DNA of 64,000 nucleotides from Deinococcus puniceus (GTDB taxonomy: Bacteria > Deinococcota > Deinococci > Deinococcales > Deinococcaceae). Of the stretch, positions 59,832 through 64,000 are shown one piece after another; within the stretch, counting starts at the first letter, position 1; every line of letters begins with the position of its first letter. Location: contig NZ_CP011387.1 of NCBI RefSeq assembly GCF_001644565.1, forward strand, positions 1,658,501-1,722,500, written 5' to 3'. Under the pieces are notes generated by a model, which had not been told where the DNA came from, ran no database searches, and saw only the letters and a program-made list of their open reading frames with translations. The translations under genes and the position numbers were made by a program.

Positions 59832-60866
59832 TTACAGTTTGGTGAGTTTCGGATACTTCTGAATCGCCTCATCCTCACTCAGAAACTCGCCTTCCACATC
59901 CGGACTCCAGACCACTTCGGCGCGGATCAGGTCGCCGGGGGCCACGCTGCTGATGGCGTTCAGGGCGGCGCGGGCTTCGGCAGCGTTGGTGACGCCTGCG
60001 GGGGGCAAGTTATCCAGCGTATGGGCGGCGATGGCGATGGTCACGGCCAGATACAGGTCGCCGGAATCGTTGTCGGCCTTGTAGTCTTTGCGCTGCTGGA
60101 AACCAGTATTCACGTCTTTGTTCTGGTAGTTGCTGGTGGTCTGTTCGGTAAAGGCGGCGCGGGCTTCGGTGGCCCACGCGCCCACTTGCGAATCGGCGGC
60201 GTTGGCGGCTCCCTGTGCGCGTTCTACGTTGCCGTACACCCAGCGATCCGGGTGACGCAGGGCCACCAGCGCGGCTTCTTGCAGCATCCGGGCAAGCCCC
60301 TCGTTGCTGTCGGGATCGCCGGACTGGGCCACCCGTTGCAAGGCTCTTTTGACTTCATCGCCCTCAGCCATCAGGAGTTGCACACTGACGGCCTGCGCCG
60401 TACCGCTGAAGCCCGCCAGCCCGCCGCCACGTGTGAGGGCACGTGCCCCGCCGCCCGCCATGCTGCGGCGCATGGCCCCCACCACCGAGAACACCACGAA
60501 GCCGAAGATGATCAGGCCGATGAAGCCGAAGCCGCCGCTCCCGCCGCCGTAATAGCCGCCGCCACCCGTATTGACGATAATCGGGCCGCTATAGCCGCCC
60601 CCGTATCCACCGCCGTAGCCGCCCCCGCCGTATCCACCGCCGCCGCCCCCATAGCCGCCTCCCCCACCGCCCGAAGACCCACCGGAACTGCTGCCGCCAA
60701 AGCCGCCGCCCGATTGGGCCGAGGCCGTGCTGTGCAGAGTCAGGCTGCCGAGGGCCAGCACGAAGGCCGCCGCGAACAGCAGCAACAGGGCAAATGGGCG
60801 CAGGCGGGGCTTGGCTTGGTTATGCAAGTCTTGCTGGTGCGAGTGTTGATTATGAAAGCGGGGCAT
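59832..60866 (-). CDS. DUF1517-family membrane protein with Gly/Tyr-rich segment
   Basis: 344 aa. A hydrophobic N-terminus (about 22-45) is followed by a long Gly/Ser/Tyr-rich stretch (about 52-110, repeated GGGYGGG units), a membrane segment (about 115-132), and a DUF1517 domain ([24 protein letters not shown]...[14 protein letters not shown]). DUF1517 occurs in cyanobacteria and plastids, where it affects photosynthetic control, so its role here is unknown. TACACT lies 8 nt before ATG 60866. Confidence 0.8.
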   Translation of the reverse strand: MPRFHNQHSHQQDLHNQAKPRLRPFALLLLFAAAFVLALGSLTLHSTASAQSGGGFGGSSSGGSSGGGGGGYGGGGGGYGGGGYGGGYGGGYSGPIIVNTGGGGYYGGGSGGFGFIGLIIFGFVVFSVVGAMRRSMAGGGARALTRGGGLAGFSGTAQAVSVQLLMAEGDEVKRALQRVAQSGDPDSNEGLARMLQEAALVALRHPDRWVYGNVERAQGAANAADSQVGAWATEARAAFTEQTTSNYQNKDVNTGFQQRKDYKADNDSGDLYLAVTIAIAAHTLDNLPPAGVTNAAEARAALNAISSVAPGDLIRAEVVWSPDVEGEFLSEDEAIQKYPKLTKL

Positions 60867-60954
60867 GATGGCTCAGTGTACGGGCCAAACGCGCCCAGCG
60901 TTCCAGAATCGTGAGGCCTGCCTTTAGAGGTCGGGGGCGGGTACACTGCCGAAC

Positions 60955-61350
60955 ATGACCGATTCTGCACCTACTCCTTCCATTGTCCTGACTGCTCAGC
61001 AGTGGCAAATCTTTTTAGAAAGTCTGTACGAGCGCGGCGACAAACTCGATCTGCGCGAGGAAGGCGGCGTCTATCATCCGCGCAAGGAAAAAGTAGACGC
61101 CTACGTGTTCAGCGGCCACGCCGAGGCCCTGAGAAGCGAGGAAGTAGACGGCGACATTTGGGGCACGCTGGAAGACATCGAGGAAACTGCCGACTCCGAG
61201 GAAGAAGCGTGGGCCAAAATCGTGGCGTTCTACTTGGGCCGGGGCTGCGTGCTGATGGAAGTGTTGCCGGAAGAAGCAGGCGAAATGCCGGAACAATGGC
61301 TGATCTCGGAACCGTTGGCGCGTCGGCTGGGGTTGTTGGCAACGGCGTAA
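60955..61350 (+). CDS. Conserved-looking acidic protein, unknown function (131 aa)
   Basis: A soluble, acidic protein without Cys pairs or signal peptide (one Cys in GRGCVLMEVL). Acidic helical stretches (TLEDIEETADSEEEAWAKIVAFYL) dominate. No family is recognised. TACACT 7 nt before ATG 60955 makes a convincing leaderless start, and the gene is divergent from the DUF1517 gene. Confidence 0.75.
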   Translation: MTDSAPTPSIVLTAQQWQIFLESLYERGDKLDLREEGGVYHPRKEKVDAYVFSGHAEALRSEEVDGDIWGTLEDIEETADSEEEAWAKIVAFYLGRGCVLMEVLPEEAGEMPEQWLISEPLARRLGLLATA

Positions 61351-61361
61351 AGGTTGGTATA

Positions 61362-61475
61362 GAGGGGCGTTTTTGGGGCGAGGGCTAAAAGCTAAGGACT
61401 GGGAGGGGGAGTGAATGAGCGCCAGCGTTTGCCCTAGCCCTCGCCTTTCTTAGACCCTCGACCCTCAGACGCCCT
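61362..61475. repeat. Inverted pair and CTAGACCC repeat, copy B
   Basis: GGGCGAGGGCTA (near 61376) and TAGCCCTCGCC (near 61434) can pair across about 47 bp. The right end, 61442-61475, repeats the TTTCTTAGACCCTCGACCCT sequence also found at 26784-26828. The whole lies between convergent genes. Confidence 0.55.
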
Positions 61476-62237
61476 TCACAGGCCATAGCTCGCCCGCAGC
61501 CGCGCCAGCCCTGCCCGCACACCGATGCGCTGCATGGGCAGATCGCGCAGCAGCACAGGTGTCAGGCCGCGTTCGTGCAGGCCATGCAAGATCAGGTCAA
61601 GCAGTTCGGGCGTAACCTCCGGGCCGTCGTGCAGCAAGATCACGCTGCCGGAGCGCACCTGCTCTAGCGTGTGCCGGGCCAGTTCAGTGGCGGGCAAGTC
61701 CAGCCAGTCGCGGCCTTCCGTGTCCCACAGGGCAATGCGGCGGCGGGCAAGGCGGGCCAGCACACGGGTAAACGGACTGTGGCCGCCGTAGGGTGGGCGG
61801 AACAGCAAACCGGGTTGCCCTGCACGCGGATGCCAGCGCACCTGGGCCCATTCCATCCACGGGGGTAGCAACAGAGCGGGGCGGTGCCAGATACCGTGCG
61901 CCTCCAATTCGTGGCCCGCGTCGGCCAGAGCTTGTATCAGGTTTGGGTGCGCGGCGGTGTGCGGGGCCGTGACGAAAAAGGTGGCGGGTGCGCCGTGCCG
62001 CTCCAGCACTGCCGACAACTCCAGCGTGCGGGGGCCGGGGCCGTCGTCGAAGGTGAGGGCCACGCGGGGCCGGGTGCGGGGGCCGGGGCCAAGCGCACCC
62101 CATCCGGCGGCGCGGCCCAGCACATCGGCGGCCAGCACGGCGGCAGCTAGAGCCGTGCCAGCTTTAATCCAAGGTGCATAAGAATTGATTTGAATGGCGG
62201 GTTCCTGCCTTTGGGTGGGCCGTGAATTAAAACCCAT
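61476..62237 (-). CDS. Membrane-anchored polysaccharide deacetylase (NodB/CE4-like)
   Basis: 253 aa. A hydrophobic anchor lies at about 27-42. The NodB fold shows [15 protein letters not shown] (catalytic and metal Asp), [24 protein letters not shown] (H-x3-H metal His; His in place of the common S/T context), [10 protein letters not shown] and [11 protein letters not shown]. It removes N- or O-acetyl groups from cell-wall polymers. Its link to the 16-26 kb polysaccharide cluster is not shown. The MFS gene lies 71 bp upstream on the same strand. Confidence 0.9.
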   Translation of the reverse strand: MGFNSRPTQRQEPAIQINSYAPWIKAGTALAAAVLAADVLGRAAGWGALGPGPRTRPRVALTFDDGPGPRTLELSAVLERHGAPATFFVTAPHTAAHPNLIQALADAGHELEAHGIWHRPALLLPPWMEWAQVRWHPRAGQPGLLFRPPYGGHSPFTRVLARLARRRIALWDTEGRDWLDLPATELARHTLEQVRSGSVILLHDGPEVTPELLDLILHGLHERGLTPVLLRDLPMQRIGVRAGLARLRASYGL

Positions 62238-62308
62238 GAATCGCGCTTGACCTTCCTAAGCCGGAGTACCTTCATAAACCATAGTTCTAGGGCCGAGGTT
62301 ATCCAGCT

Positions 62309-63520
62309 CTAGCCATGAACCGCCGCCGGAAACGCCCTCCTGAACACGGCGTAAGCACTGGCCGTGACCAGAGCCAGCGCCGCGCCCACCACGAACGGCC
62401 CGCTGACGCCGATGGCCTGATACGCCAGCGCCCCCACCACCGGGCCGAAGGCGGTTCCGGCATTTTCGACGGTCATCAGTGCGCCCCACGCGGCGGGGCG
62501 TTCGGCTTCGGGCAGCGTACCCGTGACGAGGGCTGACCAACCGGGCGTGACGCAGCCGTAGCCGATACCCAGCACCACCGCGATGGGGTAAAACGCCCAG
62601 AGGGGAGGCAGGGTCGCCACCAGCAAGAAGGCCAACCCGATCAGGCCAAAGCCGCTGGCCAGCACCAGACGGGCGTTGCCCCGGTCTGCGATTCTTCCGG
62701 CGAAGGGAATAGTGGCGTAGGCGATGACGCCGCCCAGCGCCAAAATAGACACCAGCGGCCAGTACTCTAGGCCCAGTTTTTTGGCGATAGGAAAGAGCAG
62801 CGGGCCAATAAGCGACAGGGTTCCAGTTTGCAACAGCGCCGCAGGCATCAGCGGCAGCAGGGAGCGGGCCACCCGGCGCACGCTCTCGCGGCTGGGGGCA
62901 GGCGGCGTTTCGCGTTGGCGCACGCGGCGCATGGGCATCAGCAGCGCCCCGCACACGGCCAACAGTTGCAGCCCGCCCGCCAAGATCAGCGGAAAATTGC
63001 CCCCCTGCTTGCCAATAGCGCCGTACACCAGCACGCCCACGCCGATCATGGGCAGGGCGCACATGGTCACGGTGGACAAGGCCCGCCCGCTGTAGCCGGG
63101 TTTGCTGGAATCGGCGGTCAGGTTCAGTGCGCCCGGCCACATCACGCTAAAGCCGATGCCGTGCAGCACGGCCACCAGAATCAACATCCAGAAGGTGCTG
63201 ACAAACGGCAAACAGGCCACCGCCAGCAAACTGAGCAGTGCCCCGCCTGCCACCACGGGCCGCAACCCATAGCGCGAAATGGCCGCCCCCGCCGGGCCGC
63301 GCATCAGGGTATCGGCGATCAGGTGGGCGGTCAGAGCCGCGCCCGTAGCCGTGAGGGGCAGCCCGAATTCGGAGCGTCCCACCAGCGGGAGGTACCCCAC
63401 ATACAGGCCGTTGCGGACAAATTCGGCGCAGGCTACCGCCACCGTGGCCCCCATCACCGGAACGAGCGTGCCGGGCAGCAGCGGAATCCGGTCAGCGAGT
63501 GGACGCTTGCCTGCCGTCAT
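62309..63520 (-). CDS. Major facilitator superfamily transporter
   Basis: 403 aa with 12 hydrophobic segments. The loop between segments 2 and 3 has ADTLMRGPAGAAISRYGLRPVV, a form of the MFS A motif, and a second lies in AGRIADRGNARLV. It resembles drug or sugar-phosphate efflux MFS proteins; substrate unknown. ATG 63520 (MTAGKRPLADRI) is chosen over an upstream ATG at 63574 that would sit in the divergent spacer. Confidence 0.9.
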   Translation of the reverse strand: MTAGKRPLADRIPLLPGTLVPVMGATVAVACAEFVRNGLYVGYLPLVGRSEFGLPLTATGAALTAHLIADTLMRGPAGAAISRYGLRPVVAGGALLSLLAVACLPFVSTFWMLILVAVLHGIGFSVMWPGALNLTADSSKPGYSGRALSTVTMCALPMIGVGVLVYGAIGKQGGNFPLILAGGLQLLAVCGALLMPMRRVRQRETPPAPSRESVRRVARSLLPLMPAALLQTGTLSLIGPLLFPIAKKLGLEYWPLVSILALGGVIAYATIPFAGRIADRGNARLVLASGFGLIGLAFLLVATLPPLWAFYPIAVVLGIGYGCVTPGWSALVTGTLPEAERPAAWGALMTVENAGTAFGPVVGALAYQAIGVSGPFVVGAALALVTASAYAVFRRAFPAAVHG

Positions 63521-63612
63521 GCAGCGGCTCCACTGCCACAGCAGTGGAGAGGAAAGCGAACAGATGGGGGGCACATGAAGATGACCATACGAACACCTGC
63601 TAGCCTGTCCGG

Positions 63613-64000
63613 GTGCCGGAATTCTCGGTTGTTATTCCTGCGCGCAACGAAGCGGTCTATTTGCCGCTCACGTTGCGCGCACTGGAACGTCAGACCCACG
63701 CCCCCCATGAAGTGATTGTCGTCGACAACGGCAGCCGGGACGCCACCGCCGAGGTGGCCCGCGCGTGGGGAGCGACGGTGATTCAGTGCCACGAACGCGG
63801 CGTGGCCCGTGCCCGCCAAGCTGGGCTGGAAGCCGCGCGGGGCGACTGGGTGGCCTCCACCGACGCCGATTCCCTGCCCGCCCCGCAGTGGCTGGAGCGT
63901 CTGAACGCTGCCGCCACAGGCCGGGTGGCCCTCTACGGCCCGATGCGCTTTTCGGGGGTGCGCCGCCCACTGCCCCAGATTTCGGAGGCTGCCTACAACT
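63613..64000 (+). CDS. Family 2 glycosyltransferase (3' end missing)
   Basis: 129 codons are visible before the right edge. The GT-A core is clear: [61 protein letters not shown] with the DxD-like DAD. It transfers a sugar to a lipid or glycan acceptor. The GTG start at 63613 has TAGCCT 6 nt upstream. It is divergent from the MFS gene with 92 bp between the starts. Confidence 0.92.
   Translation, partial: MPEFSVVIPARNEAVYLPLTLRALERQTHAPHEVIVVDNGSRDATAEVARAWGATVIQCHERGVARARQAGLEAARGDWVASTDADSLPAPQWLERLNAAATGRVALYGPMRFSGVRRPLPQISEAAYN

Overview
The window is high-GC chromosomal DNA from a Deinococcus-like bacterium (Deinococcota). The assignment is inferred from several things seen in the sequence. 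The sigma-70 factor is close to the Thermus/Deinococcus SigA type in its conserved regions. There is a standalone RNA ligase of the Deinococcus Rnl5 (DraRnl) type. Many genes have a TANNNT -10 box only 6-8 nt before the start codon, as expected for leaderless mRNAs, which are common in Deinococcus. Small non-coding repeats are scattered between genes. I see no rRNA, tRNA, CRISPR array, insertion sequence or prophage.

Layout. 1-9.7 kb: a TPR-GGDEF protein cut by the left edge, an HDAC-family amidohydrolase, an IMPase-type phosphatase with a tiny membrane protein, a lipoprotein, a CAP-domain secreted protein, an M3 oligopeptidase, a GNAT protein, queA and an NYN-domain gene. 9.9-14.5 kb: an aminotransferase, then a MarR regulator, a DoxX membrane protein and a fused ring-cleaving dioxygenase/esterase. 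Together these three resemble the Bacillus Mhq/Cat quinone-stress module. 14.5-15.8 kb: two secreted proteins of unknown role.

15.9-26.0 kb is the most interesting region: an eight-gene, one-direction cluster. In transcription order it encodes a PelF-like glycosyltransferase, a large polytopic membrane protein, a LegB-like sugar-nucleotide dehydratase/epimerase, a nucleotidyltransferase, a second NAD(P)-sugar enzyme, a lipoprotein resembling Agd3/PelA-type polysaccharide deacetylases, and two GH114-like glycosidases. A good sigma-A promoter lies upstream of the first gene. It looks like a complete make-modify-cut system for an exported amino-sugar polymer, related to but different from known pel loci.

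26.3-42 kb: a small acidic protein, a DUF4129-MoxR-DUF58 operon, rpoD with a long histone-tail-like N-terminus, an RsmC-like methyltransferase, rnhB, lepA, a LysE exporter and the RNA ligase. 42-50 kb: a two-component pair, a possible small beta-barrel protein, a DsbA/DsbB pair, an SDR, a PfkB kinase, a phosphoribosyltransferase and a GAF-HD-GYP protein. 50-64 kb: a TetR regulator, pgi, WecB- and WecA-like envelope-glycan genes, an S41 peptidase, a Nudix-FAH pair, a class III aminotransferase, a DUF1517 protein, a polysaccharide deacetylase, an MFS transporter and the start of a GT2 glycosyltransferase.

Several repeat families sit between genes, most often between convergent gene ends, and some carry the stop codons of flanking genes. 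Function calls rest on motifs read by eye; no database search was possible.
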